A stretch of DNA of 27,738 bases from Sphingomonas sp. GTDB lineage: Bacteria; Pseudomonadota; Alphaproteobacteria; Sphingomonadales; Sphingomonadaceae. Location: the NCBI GenBank assembly GCA_019247755.1, contig JAFBAM010000034.1, forward strand, positions 1 through 27,738, given 5' to 3'. Below, one piece after another: positions 1-8,613 of this stretch (the stretch's first letter is position 1; each line of letters begins with the position of its first letter). The notes under the pieces are model-generated. The model made no database searches and had not been told where the DNA came from. It worked only from the letters and a program-made list of their open reading frames with translations. The translations under genes were made by a program, and so were the position numbers.

Positions 1-1319
1 CGGACGTCCAGGCAAAGGCTTACGCAGTCCACGAGAAGCTAGGATCGATCTACGTCCAAGCCGATATCAAGGCGGATCTCGGCAGCGCCAGATTGACCGG
101 CAACATCGGCGTCCAGGCGGTTCACACCGATCAGGTCTCCACCGGATTCAAGATTGGCGGCGGCACCCCTGCCCTCCTGACGCCAGCCAGCGACGGCGCC
201 AAATATTGGGATGTCATGCCCAGCCTCAACCTGTCGGCTCGCTGGCCCTCGGATTGGGTCATCCGCCTTGGCCTCGCTCGCGAGGTCATGCGACCGCGTC
301 TCGACTCCATGCGTATCGCCAATGAATATGGAGTTTGCGGGACCGGCTGCGCTGCCTACCCAGTCATGACCGGTACGGCAGGGAACCCCGAATTGAGGCC
401 GTTCCGCGCCAACGCGGCGGACCTTAGCTTCGAAAAGTATTTCGGGATCAAGGGCTACGTTTCGCTCCAGTTCTATTACAAATATTTTGACACGTTCGTC
501 GTCGAGCAGAACCTTTCCAACGTGCCGTTCGACTATACGGGTTACCCGGTTCCGTCGCCGTGGCAGACGACAACCCCGTGCGTTCCCGCAACGGCGTGCA
601 ACTACCTGCCGCCGCAGGGAATCACGAACGGCTTCATCAAGCAGCCGTACAATATCAACGGCGGCAAGATGTACGGCACCGAGCTAGGCGCAACGCTCCC
701 GGTCGGTGAAATAATCCACGCGCTCGATGGGTTCGGCCTGACCGGCGGCGTGTCCTACACCAAGTCGAAGGTCCACATTTACCCGGGCGCACCGGCAACG
801 GCGCTACCCGGCTATTCGAAGTGGGTCGCCAACGGCACCGCCTTCTTCGAGAAGTGGGGCTTCAACGCCCGCGCCAGCGTGCGTTACCGCTCGAGCTTCC
901 AGGGTGAGGTTTCGGGCTTCGCGCAGAACAACGTATTCAGGCAGGCCAAGCCGGAGACGATCGTCGATGCGCAGATCGGCTACGACTTCCAGCCGGGCTC
1001 ATTCCTCAACGGTCTGTCGATCTATGCGCAAGGGCTGAATCTCACGAACGAGCCGTTCGTGACGACCAACCCAGGCCAGGACATGCAGGTCATCGACTAT
1101 CAGCGTTATGGCCGGCGCTGGATGCTTGGCGCGACCTACAAGTTCGGCGCCAAGGCACCGCCACCACCGCCTCCGCCGCCACCGGCGCCGCCACCGCCGC
1201 CCCCACCGGCTCCAGCGACGCAGACATGTCCGGATGGATCGGTGATCCTCGCGACGGCGACGTGCCCGGTTCCGCCGCCGCCTCCGCCGCCACCGCCTCC
1301 GGCGCCCGAGCGGGGCTGA
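1..1319 (+). CDS. TonB-dependent receptor, C-terminal part (5' end outside window)
   Basis: The frame is open from the first bases of the window, so this is the last 438 residues of a larger protein; an internal TTG near position 93 is not a credible start. The visible part is outer-membrane barrel: alternating aromatic/polar strands, an NPELRPF segment, a YSKWVANGTAFFEKWGF strand pair and a final strand ending MLGATYKF. This pattern matches the large sphingomonad/Caulobacter receptor family that imports oligosaccharides with TonB energy. The plug domain and TonB box are not visible. Two Cys pairs (CGTGC and CVPATAC) lie in predicted surface loops. After the last strand there is an unusual tail of about 53 residues with proline runs of 9, 7 and 10 and two cysteines between them. 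The downstream alpha-glucan enzymes suggest a maltodextrin ligand, which is inference from context. Family assignment is secure; substrate is not. Confidence 0.93.
   Translation, partial: DVQAKAYAVHEKLGSIYVQADIKADLGSARLTGNIGVQAVHTDQVSTGFKIGGGTPALLTPASDGAKYWDVMPSLNLSARWPSDWVIRLGLAREVMRPRLDSMRIANEYGVCGTGCAAYPVMTGTAGNPELRPFRANAADLSFEKYFGIKGYVSLQFYYKYFDTFVVEQNLSNVPFDYTGYPVPSPWQTTTPCVPATACNYLPPQGITNGFIKQPYNINGGKMYGTELGATLPVGEIIHALDGFGLTGGVSYTKSKVHIYPGAPATALPGYSKWVANGTAFFEKWGFNARASVRYRSSFQGEVSGFAQNNVFRQAKPETIVDAQIGYDFQPGSFLNGLSIYAQGLNLTNEPFVTTNPGQDMQVIDYQRYGRRWMLGATYKFGAKAPPPPPPPPPAPPPPPPPAPATQTCPDGSVILATATCPVPPPPPPPPPPAPERG
1158..1316 (+). other. Polyproline/cysteine tail of the TonB-dependent receptor
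   Basis: Codons at 1158-1184 give nine consecutive prolines, then one Ala, then seven more prolines. A linker with two Cys residues 13 positions apart (TCPDGSVILATATCP) follows, then ten prolines (1272-1301) and APERG before the stop. The tail follows the terminal barrel strand, so it should lie in the periplasm. Mixed CCG/CCA/CCC/CCT codons argue against a simple replication-slippage artefact. Long proline runs are known to need EF-P for efficient translation. Confidence 0.9.
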
Positions 1320-1330
1320 TTGAAAAGCGA

Positions 1331-1358
1331 GACCGGCGGTGCTTCGGCACTGCCGGTC
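1331..1358 (+). terminator. UUCG-capped intercistronic stem-loop (attenuator, terminator or RNA-stabilising hairpin)
   Basis: A 12-base-pair stem (one G-U wobble) closed by a TTCG tetraloop lies 11 bases after the receptor stop and 23 bases before the halogenase start. No T-run follows, so it is not a classical intrinsic terminator. Its place between a highly expressed outer-membrane gene and its enzymes suits a partial terminator or a 3' end protecting the receptor message. The structure is seen; the role is inferred. Confidence 0.7.
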
Positions 1359-1381
1359 ATCGCCGGGTGTGAGATTGAATC

Positions 1382-2902
1382 ATGAGTAACCTCGCTGCGC
1401 GCCGCATCGTAATCGTGGGTGGGGGCACCGCAGGATGGATGACAGCCGCCGCGCTGGGTCGTCTGCTGGCTGCGGAATGGTCGATCAAGCTCGTCGAATC
1501 CGACGAGATCGGAACGATCGGGGTCGGTGAAGCGACGATCCCTTCGATCAACATGTTCAACGAAGCGCTCGGCATCGATGAAGCCGAATTCCTGTCAGCG
1601 ACCGGCGGAACTTACAAACTAGGCATTGCCTTCGAAGGCTGGGGGCATCCGGAGCGCGGCTATGTTCACGCCTTTGGGCTGGTCGGCAGCGCGTTAGGGG
1701 TCATTCCTTTCCATCACTACTGGCTGCGCGGACTGAAGCTCGGCATTTCGAAGCCGCTCGGCCATTACGTCCTTCACACGCTCGCGATCGCCGCCAACCG
1801 CTTCGATCACGTCCGCGTTCCGGCGAACAGTGCGCTGCCGCCAATGCCCTACGCCTTCCACTTCGATGCCAGCCTCTACGCGAAGTTCCTCCGCGGCTTT
1901 GCGGAGGCGCGTGGCGTTGTTCGGCAGGAAGGAAAGATCGTAGCGGTCGAAAGGAATGGCGAAAGCGGCGACATCGATGCCGTCGTCCTTGCCGACGGCA
2001 GCCGGGTTGCCGGCGACCTGTTCGTCGACTGCTCAGGATTCCGTGGGCTCCTGATCGAGCAGGAACTGGAGGCGGGGTTCGAAGACTGGACACAGTGGCT
2101 CCAGTGCGATCGTGCGATCGCCGTCCCCTGCGCCAGAGTCGATCCGCTCATTCCCCTCACAAGGTCGATCGCGCGGAAGGCCGGGTGGCAGTGGCGGATC
2201 CCGCTGCAACACCGGATCGGCAACGGCTACGTCTTCAAGTCGAGCGAGATTAGCGAGGATGAGGCTGCGGCCACCTTGCTCGCGAACCTCGCCGGAAAGG
2301 CGCTCGCCGAGCCCCGGACGATCCGCTTCAAGACGGGGCGCCGAAGCAAAACCTGGGTTCGCAATGTCGTCGCGATCGGGCTGTCCTCGGGATTCATCGA
2401 ACCGCTGGAATCGACCAGCATCCACCTGATCCAGACCGGCATCACGCGACTGATCGAACTGTTGCCCGCCGGCGAAATCACCGACGCCACGCGCGACGAT
2501 TACAATGCGCGGTCAGCGTTCGAGATGGAACGCATCCGCGACTTCATCATCCTTCACTATCACGCCAACGGTCGCGTGGGTGAGCCGTTCTGGGATGGCC
2601 TGAGGACGATGGAGGTCCCCGAGCCGCTGCAGCACAAGATCGATCTCTTCCGGTCGACCGCACGCGTGGTCCCAAGCTTCGATGAGCTCTTCGACACGCG
2701 CGCGTGGATCCATGTGATGATCGGGCAGGACATCATTCCGGAGAGCTACCATCCGATCGCCGACCAGCTTCCGGAGGAACGTCTCCGCGAATTCCTTGAC
2801 GGACTTGAGCGCGCGCATATGCAGCAAGTCGCTCAGATGCCGGAGCACGGCGAGTTCGTGGCCAGGTTCGGCCCGGTAAAGCGGGAGTTGATTCCGGCAT
2901 GA
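1382..2902 (+). CDS. Flavin-dependent tryptophan halogenase family protein
   Basis: This 506-residue protein has the FADH2-dependent halogenase signature. It shows a GGGTAGW dinucleotide-binding motif (about residues 13-19), a catalytic lysine in GGTYKLGI at Lys79 (same number as in PrnA), the WQWRIP form of the W-x-W-x-I-P motif at 269-274 that separates halogenases from monooxygenases, and a glutamate in EPLEST at 343, matching PrnA Glu346. Family members make HOCl or HOBr from flavin peroxide and pass it along a tunnel to the lysine to halogenate an indole or other electron-rich ring. A flavin reductase is needed but none is in the window. The gene follows the receptor and overlaps the amylase by ATGA, so it belongs to the sugar operon. 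Such halogenases recur beside TonB receptors in sphingomonads, caulobacters and xanthomonads, where their natural substrate is generally unknown. Substrate here cannot be predicted. Confidence 0.92.
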   Translation: MSNLAARRIVIVGGGTAGWMTAAALGRLLAAEWSIKLVESDEIGTIGVGEATIPSINMFNEALGIDEAEFLSATGGTYKLGIAFEGWGHPERGYVHAFGLVGSALGVIPFHHYWLRGLKLGISKPLGHYVLHTLAIAANRFDHVRVPANSALPPMPYAFHFDASLYAKFLRGFAEARGVVRQEGKIVAVERNGESGDIDAVVLADGSRVAGDLFVDCSGFRGLLIEQELEAGFEDWTQWLQCDRAIAVPCARVDPLIPLTRSIARKAGWQWRIPLQHRIGNGYVFKSSEISEDEAAATLLANLAGKALAEPRTIRFKTGRRSKTWVRNVVAIGLSSGFIEPLESTSIHLIQTGITRLIELLPAGEITDATRDDYNARSAFEMERIRDFIILHYHANGRVGEPFWDGLRTMEVPEPLQHKIDLFRSTARVVPSFDELFDTRAWIHVMIGQDIIPESYHPIADQLPEERLREFLDGLERAHMQQVAQMPEHGEFVARFGPVKRELIPA

Positions 2903-4683
2903 TGATCCCTGCGGTACTTGCGTTAGTGGCTTCTTTTGCGTCCCCCGCCTATCGAGCTCGGCTGCCCGAGGACGAGGTCATCTATTTCGTCCTGCCCGAC
3001 CGGTTTGAGAACGGCGATCCATCGAACGACCGCGGCGGCCTTTCAGGCGACCGGCTGACCACCGGCTTCGATCCGACTTCCAAGGGTTTTTACAATGGCG
3101 GCGATCTCAAGGGGCTGACCCAGCGGCTCGGCTATATTCAGGACTTGGGAGCGACCGCCGTGTGGGTTGCCCCTGTGTTCAAGAACAAGGCCGTGCAAGG
3201 ACCGCCGGGCGAGGAAAGCGCCGGCTATCACGGCTACTGGATTACCGACTTCACGTCGGTCGATCCGCACTTCGGTACCAACGCCGATTTCAAGGCGCTC
3301 GTCGACGCCGTCCATGCCCGCGGCATGAAATTCTACATGGATATCGTCGTCAACCACACGGCCGACGTGATTCAGCTGGCGGAGTGCAAGAACCAGCTCG
3401 ACTGCCCTTACCGCAGCGTTGCAGACTATCCCTACCAGCGGCGAGGCGGCGTCAGTGGCGCGCCAATCAACCCGGGGTTTGCGGGCGAGCGGGACGGAGG
3501 TGCGGCGAACTTCGCCAGGCTAAAGGACCCGAATTACGCCTACACGGTGCACGTCCCGGACGCCGAGAAGGACATCAAGCGCCCGGCCTGGCTGAACGAC
3601 CCGATCTATTACCACAACCGCGGCAACTCGACCTTCAGCGGCGAGTCCAGCACGATGGGTGACTTTTCGAGCCTGGACGATGTCTTCACGGAGCATCCGC
3701 GCGTCGTTGCCGGCATGATCGACATCTACTGCGGGTGGATCACAAGATACGGCGTGGACGGCTTCCGCATCGATACCGCGCAGCACGTGAACCCGGAGTT
3801 CTGGCAGAAGTTCGTGCCGGCGATGCTGAAGTGCGCGCGCGCGAAGGGTATCCCCAACTTCCACATCTTCGGCGAAGTCGCCACCGGCGAAATGGATCCC
3901 GCCCACACCGCCGTCAACACCCGCGTCGACAAGCTCCCCAGCGTGTTAGATTTTTCGTTCGGGCGCGCTGTCATTGACGTGGTCGCGGGTGTGGCGGGGA
4001 CTGACGAGCTCGCGAAGATGTTCCGCGCCGACCCGCTCTACGAAGGCGGAGCCCGCGCAGCTTTGCAGCTGCCGACGTTCCTCGGGAACCACGACGCCGG
4101 GCGCTTCCCGATGCTGATGAAGCTATTCGGCTACAAAGGCGGAGACGACGAGCTCCTCCGGCGCGACATGCTCGGCCATGCCATGCTGCTGACCCTGCGC
4201 GGCGTCCCGACGATCTACTCGGGCGACGAACAGGGCTTCGTCGGAAAGGGGGGCGACCAGGACGCGCGACAGGACATGTTCGCCTCCAAGGTCGCGTCGT
4301 ACAACGAGGACAAGCTGCTAGGCAGCAACTCGACCACGGCTGTAGCCAACTTCAATCCGCAGCATCCGATGTACCGCGAGATCGCGAACCTGGCACGCAT
4401 CCGGACCAGCCACCAGGCTCTGACCCGCGGCCTGCAGCTGATCCGTTATTCGCAAGATAAGCCTGGCCTGTTCGCGGTGTCGCGGTTCGAGCCGGGCACG
4501 GGGCGTGAAATGCTCCTGCTGTTCAATACCTCGACGTCGCCGGTCAGGCAGAATGTTCGGGTCGAGACACGTTCGACCCGCTTCGAAACGCTGGCCGGGA
4601 GCTGCGCTCCGGCTGCCTCGGCACCGGGCACCGTCGCAGTCGACCTGCCGCCACTAGGCTATGCAGTCTGTAATGCTCGTTGA
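2899..4683 (+). CDS. Exported GH13 alpha-amylase family glycoside hydrolase
   Basis: This 594-residue GH13 TIM-barrel enzyme hydrolyses alpha-1,4-glucosidic bonds in starch, maltodextrin or cyclodextrin. Catalytic residues are visible: nucleophile Asp292 in GFRIDTAQ, acid/base Glu326 in FGEVATG and transition-state Asp399 in GNHDAGR; the first conserved region reads DIVVNHTAD. The N-terminus is a short hydrophobic stretch (IPAVLALVASFASPA) followed by polar sequence, consistent with a signal peptide, though no basic residue precedes it. Predicted location is therefore periplasm or outer-membrane-associated, with moderate certainty. The C-terminal all-beta domain is present. The start ATG overlaps the halogenase stop (ATGA), indicating translational coupling. 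Exact specificity (alpha-amylase, cyclomaltodextrinase or neopullulanase) cannot be read from the motifs. Confidence 0.92.
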   Translation: MMIPAVLALVASFASPAYRARLPEDEVIYFVLPDRFENGDPSNDRGGLSGDRLTTGFDPTSKGFYNGGDLKGLTQRLGYIQDLGATAVWVAPVFKNKAVQGPPGEESAGYHGYWITDFTSVDPHFGTNADFKALVDAVHARGMKFYMDIVVNHTADVIQLAECKNQLDCPYRSVADYPYQRRGGVSGAPINPGFAGERDGGAANFARLKDPNYAYTVHVPDAEKDIKRPAWLNDPIYYHNRGNSTFSGESSTMGDFSSLDDVFTEHPRVVAGMIDIYCGWITRYGVDGFRIDTAQHVNPEFWQKFVPAMLKCARAKGIPNFHIFGEVATGEMDPAHTAVNTRVDKLPSVLDFSFGRAVIDVVAGVAGTDELAKMFRADPLYEGGARAALQLPTFLGNHDAGRFPMLMKLFGYKGGDDELLRRDMLGHAMLLTLRGVPTIYSGDEQGFVGKGGDQDARQDMFASKVASYNEDKLLGSNSTTAVANFNPQHPMYREIANLARIRTSHQALTRGLQLIRYSQDKPGLFAVSRFEPGTGREMLLLFNTSTSPVRQNVRVETRSTRFETLAGSCAPAASAPGTVAVDLPPLGYAVCNAR

Positions 4684-6280
4684 AAGAGCGAGCTCGTTAG
4701 CTTCGAGTGCCAGTAGCCAGCCCTGGTGGCGCGGCGCCGCGATCTACCAAGTCTATCCACGCAGCTTTGCCGACACCAATGGCGACGGCATCGGCGATCT
4801 GCCGGGCATCACGCAGAAGCTCGATCACATCGCGAATCTGGGTGTCGACGCAGTCTGGCTTTCACCCTTCTTCACCTCGCCGATGCGCGACTTCGGCTAC
4901 GACGTCGCGGACTATTGCGGCGTCGATCCGGTGTTCGGAACAATCGCCGACTTCGACGCGCTCGTCGAACGCGCCCATTCCCTCGGCCTCAAGATCATCA
5001 TCGACCAAGTCTATTCGCACAGCTCCGACCAGCATCCCTGGTTCCAGGAGAGCCGGGCGAGCCGCGATAATGCGAAGGCCGACTGGTACGTGTGGGCTGA
5101 TGCGAAGCCGGATGGATCGCCGCCCAACAACTGGCAGTCTGTATTCGGCGGGCCGGCATGGACGTGGGACGGGCGTCGCGGCCAATATTATCTGCACAAT
5201 TTCCTGACCGAACAACCGGACCTCAACGTCCACAACCCGACAGTCCAGGATGCGTTATTGGATGCCGCCCGCTTCTGGCTGGAACGGGGTGTCGACGGCT
5301 TCCGCGTCGATGCGATCAACTTCGCAATGCACGACCCTGAGCTGCGCGATAACCCCCCAGCGCCTCCGGGCGGCAAAAGGACGCGGCCGTTCGATTTTCA
5401 GCAGCACGTCTACAACCAGTCGCATCCCGACATAGTGACCTTCGTCGAGCGGCTACGCGCCCTGGCCAACGGCTTTGGTGACCGCTTCATGCTAGCCGAG
5501 GTAGGCGGCGATCACGCTATCGGCGAGATGCACGCCTTCACGGTGGGCGACAGTCGACTGAACAGCGCTTACGGCTTCGACTTCCTTTATGCGGACAAAC
5601 TGACCCCTACCCTGATTGCACAAGTCGCGCGAGACTGGCCGGAAGACGCCGGCTGGCCAAGCTGGGCGTTCGAAAACCACGACGCGCCGCGGGCCATCTC
5701 GCGCTGGGTCGACGCCCAACATCGAGGCACGTTCGCACGGATGAAGATGCTTCTCCTCTGCGCGTTGAGGGGTTCGATCATCATCTATCAAGGCGAGGAG
5801 CTTGGGCTTCCGCAAGTCGAGGTCCCCTTCGATCGATTGCAGGACCCCGAAGCGATCGCCAATTGGCCCCATACGTTGAGCAGGGACGGCGCAAGGACTC
5901 CACTGCCGTGGAGCCCAGGCGCTAGGAACCTCGGTTTTTCGGAAGGCGAACCCTGGCTTCCGATCGGCGGCGACCACGCGGCGCTCACCGTCGAGGCTCA
6001 GGAGCGATCGACCGACTCCATTCTGAGTTTCACGCGAGCATGCCTCGCCGTTCGCAAATCCTCGGTCGCGCTGCGGACGGGCTCGATGAAGGTCATCGAG
6101 GCCGGCGAGTCCCTGCTGGTCTTTGAGCGCTCAGCGAGCGGTGAGCGGGTACGGTGCACCTTCAATCTGTCCGATCGCGAGGCACCGTTCGCTTTTGCTG
6201 GCAAGGAGCTGATCCGCGCCGGCCATATCGATGCGAAAGCGATCGGCCCCTACTCGGCCATCGTCGAGGAGATTGGATGA
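4661..6280 (+). CDS. GH13 alpha-glucosidase (oligo-alpha-glucosidase/maltase type), cytoplasmic
   Basis: This 539-residue GH13 enzyme begins its barrel with WWRGAAIYQVYPRSFAD, typical of oligo-1,6-glucosidase/maltase enzymes that release glucose from the non-reducing end of short maltodextrins. Catalytic triad: Asp217 (GFRVDAINF), Glu280 (LAEVGG) and Asp341 (ENHDAPR). The first conserved region reads DQVYSHSSD. No signal peptide is visible, so it should act in the cytoplasm on imported maltose. Two starts are possible, ATG at 4661 or ATG at 4673; both overlap the end of the amylase gene (23 or 11 bases), so coupling is expected either way, and the second fits relatives better. Preference for alpha-1,4 or alpha-1,6 bonds is not decidable here. 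Confidence 0.93.
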   Translation: MQSVMLVERASSLASSASSQPWWRGAAIYQVYPRSFADTNGDGIGDLPGITQKLDHIANLGVDAVWLSPFFTSPMRDFGYDVADYCGVDPVFGTIADFDALVERAHSLGLKIIIDQVYSHSSDQHPWFQESRASRDNAKADWYVWADAKPDGSPPNNWQSVFGGPAWTWDGRRGQYYLHNFLTEQPDLNVHNPTVQDALLDAARFWLERGVDGFRVDAINFAMHDPELRDNPPAPPGGKRTRPFDFQQHVYNQSHPDIVTFVERLRALANGFGDRFMLAEVGGDHAIGEMHAFTVGDSRLNSAYGFDFLYADKLTPTLIAQVARDWPEDAGWPSWAFENHDAPRAISRWVDAQHRGTFARMKMLLLCALRGSIIIYQGEELGLPQVEVPFDRLQDPEAIANWPHTLSRDGARTPLPWSPGARNLGFSEGEPWLPIGGDHAALTVEAQERSTDSILSFTRACLAVRKSSVALRTGSMKVIEAGESLLVFERSASGERVRCTFNLSDREAPFAFAGKELIRAGHIDAKAIGPYSAIVEEIG

Positions 6281-8613
6281 AGCTTGCGCGCCTGCTCGCC
6301 GCTTCGGCGGCCGTCCTGACTTTTGCCCAGCCCGCTGACGCGGCACTTACGGCAGTGCCGAGCGGCGTTGAGGCGGCTCAGGGTGCTCTGCGGATCAGGG
6401 TGACGGCGCTGACCGACTCCATCCTGCGAGTTCGCGTCGCACGTGAGAGCAGTTTCGGTGAGGACGCTAGTTGGGCGGTGCCAGCCGCGGTCCGCCGCCA
6501 AAGCGTCCCTGTTTCACCGACTGCCGATGGGTTTCGGACCAAGGCCGTCATAGTCCACCTCGACCCGGACAAGCTCAGACTATCGGTCAGTGACCTTTCA
6601 GGACGCATCATCGTTGCCGACGGAGCCGAGCCGATCAGTGTCGATGGCAAGGCGTTCATGCTGCGAAAAGTGCTGCCCTTCGACCAGCATATCTTCGGGA
6701 TGGGCGACAAGACGGCGTTGCTGGATCGGCGCGGCTATACGTTCACGGATTGGAATACCGACTTCTTTGGGTTCACGCCGGCTAGCGACCCGATCTACAA
6801 GTCGATCCCGTTCTACATCGGGACCAGCAACGACGGCGCCTCCTACGGCCTGTTCCTCGACAACAGCTGGCGCGCCACGTTCGATTTCGGCCACCGCGAT
6901 TCCAATGCAATCGAGATCAGCGCGCCCGATGGGCCCATTGATTATTATCTGATCGCAGGCCCCAGCGTCGCCGACGTCACGCGGCGCTACACCGACCTGA
7001 CCGGCAAAGCACCGCTCGCGCCACAATGGGCACTTGGGTACCAGCAATCGCGCTGGGGTTATTCGAGCGATGCCGAGGTCCGCGCCATCGGCCAGCACCT
7101 TCGTTCCGATCGAGTCCCCGCCGACGTCGTGTGGATGGATATCGACTATCAGGACCGCAACCGGCCCTTCACCGTCAACACCAAGGTATTCCCGGACATG
7201 AAGAAGCTGAACGCCGACATGGCGGCGGACGGCTTCCACCTGGTCGCCATCACCGACCTTCACGTCGCCTACCTGCCGAACCAGGGCTACGCGCCCTACG
7301 ACACGGGTATGGCGGGCAACCACTTCGTCCATAAGGCGGACGGGTCGGTCTACGTTGCGCCGGTCTGGCCGGGCGCGTCGGTCTTCCCGGACTTCACCCG
7401 CGCATCGACCCGTGCCTGGTGGGGCAATCTCTACAAGGACTTCATTGTCGACGGTTTTTCCGGCTTCTGGAACGACATGAACGAGCCGGCGGTGTTCGAG
7501 ACGCCCGACGGCAGCAAGACGATGCCGGTCACCAACATCCACCGGATCGAGAGCGACGACTTCGCGACGCGCGATGCCACCCATTCAGAGATCCACAATG
7601 TTTTCGGGATGCAGAACACGCGCGGGACGTTCGAAGGCATGGCGCGGCTACGTCCAAATGTCCGGCCGTTCGTGATGACGCGAGCGTCTTACGCTGGCGG
7701 CCAGCGCTACGCCGCGACCTGGACGGGGGACAATAGCTCGACCTGGGATCACCTTCGTCTGTGCGTCGAACAGATGATCAACCTCGGCCTGTCCGGCTTC
7801 AGCTACAACGGCTGCGATGTCGGTGGGTTCGTGGGAGGCGCCAGCCCTGAACTGCTGACCCGCTGGTACGAGCTGGCGGCCTTCTCGCCCGTGTTCCGCA
7901 ATCACGCGGCGAACGATGCGCCGCATGCCGAGCCGTGGGTCGACGGACCGGAGCATCTCGCCATCCGTCGCAAGTTTATCGAGGAGCGCTACCGGCTCCT
8001 GCCCTATTTCTACGGACTGGCGGAGCATAATTCCCGCACCGGCGACCCGATCATGCGCCCGACCTTTTACGACTATCCGGACGCGCTGAAGCTCGGCTGT
8101 GACCAGGCGCTCGCCTTCACGGTCGGACGCAACCTGCTGGTGGCCGCACCGCCGCGGCCGGAGTCGCCACAGCCGTTCAAGATCTGCCTGCCCGCCGGTG
8201 GATGGTACGATTATTGGACCGGCGCTCCCGTCGCCGAGCACGAATTCAAGCAGCAGCCGAAGCTCGACTTCGTGCCGGTCTTCGTCCGCGCCGGCACGAT
8301 CCTGCCGAAGCAAGCACTGGTCCAGAGCACGATGCGGACGCCGAGCGGCCCGCTTCAGGTCGAAGTCTATCCGGGCGACGATTGCCGCGGCGAGCTCTAT
8401 TTCGACGACGGCATCCACGTGAACGGTCCGAGCCTGCGGCAGGCGATCACGTGCACGACCACTCCCAAGGGGCTGGCACTTCACTTCGGGCGCCGGGAGG
8501 GCAGCTGGCGGCCGTGGTGGAAAGAGATTGCGGTGACTGTGCGCGGAGCGAAGCCAGTGCAGATCACGATTGGAGACCAGCCCGGCGCTGCTGACCTGGT
8601 GATCGCGCAATGA
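6277..8613 (+). CDS. Exported GH31 alpha-glucosidase
   Basis: This 778-residue GH31 enzyme removes terminal alpha-linked glucose or xylose. The ATG at 6277 overlaps the upstream stop (ATGA) and gives an N-terminus MKLARLLAASAAVLTFAQPA ending in an ADA cleavage site, a convincing signal peptide; the open frame extends upstream to 6154, but that version buries the signal peptide and was rejected. Order: N-terminal beta-sandwich (about 25-240), catalytic barrel with DIDYQDR, nucleophile Asp400 in FWNDMNEP, acid/base Asp485 in TWTGDNSS, then C-terminal beta domains. The NDMNEP form is typical of alpha-glucosidases. It is probably periplasmic and works alongside the exported GH13 enzyme. Confidence 0.93.
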   Translation: MKLARLLAASAAVLTFAQPADAALTAVPSGVEAAQGALRIRVTALTDSILRVRVARESSFGEDASWAVPAAVRRQSVPVSPTADGFRTKAVIVHLDPDKLRLSVSDLSGRIIVADGAEPISVDGKAFMLRKVLPFDQHIFGMGDKTALLDRRGYTFTDWNTDFFGFTPASDPIYKSIPFYIGTSNDGASYGLFLDNSWRATFDFGHRDSNAIEISAPDGPIDYYLIAGPSVADVTRRYTDLTGKAPLAPQWALGYQQSRWGYSSDAEVRAIGQHLRSDRVPADVVWMDIDYQDRNRPFTVNTKVFPDMKKLNADMAADGFHLVAITDLHVAYLPNQGYAPYDTGMAGNHFVHKADGSVYVAPVWPGASVFPDFTRASTRAWWGNLYKDFIVDGFSGFWNDMNEPAVFETPDGSKTMPVTNIHRIESDDFATRDATHSEIHNVFGMQNTRGTFEGMARLRPNVRPFVMTRASYAGGQRYAATWTGDNSSTWDHLRLCVEQMINLGLSGFSYNGCDVGGFVGGASPELLTRWYELAAFSPVFRNHAANDAPHAEPWVDGPEHLAIRRKFIEERYRLLPYFYGLAEHNSRTGDPIMRPTFYDYPDALKLGCDQALAFTVGRNLLVAAPPRPESPQPFKICLPAGGWYDYWTGAPVAEHEFKQQPKLDFVPVFVRAGTILPKQALVQSTMRTPSGPLQVEVYPGDDCRGELYFDDGIHVNGPSLRQAITCTTTPKGLALHFGRREGSWRPWWKEIAVTVRGAKPVQITIGDQPGAADLVIAQ

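Noticed and set aside
1090..1360. Minus-strand open frames rich in glycine or alanine opposite the receptor tail
   Set aside because: They are the reverse complement of proline codon runs in the receptor; no ribosome site or independent protein-like pattern.
6154..6276. Upstream extension of the GH31 gene
   Set aside because: It lies entirely inside the preceding glucosidase gene and would bury a good signal peptide; ATG at 6277 fits better.
6598..8610. Two 320-residue minus-strand frames opposite the GH31 gene
   Set aside because: Both are shadows of a gene with intact catalytic motifs; such long antisense frames are common at this GC content.
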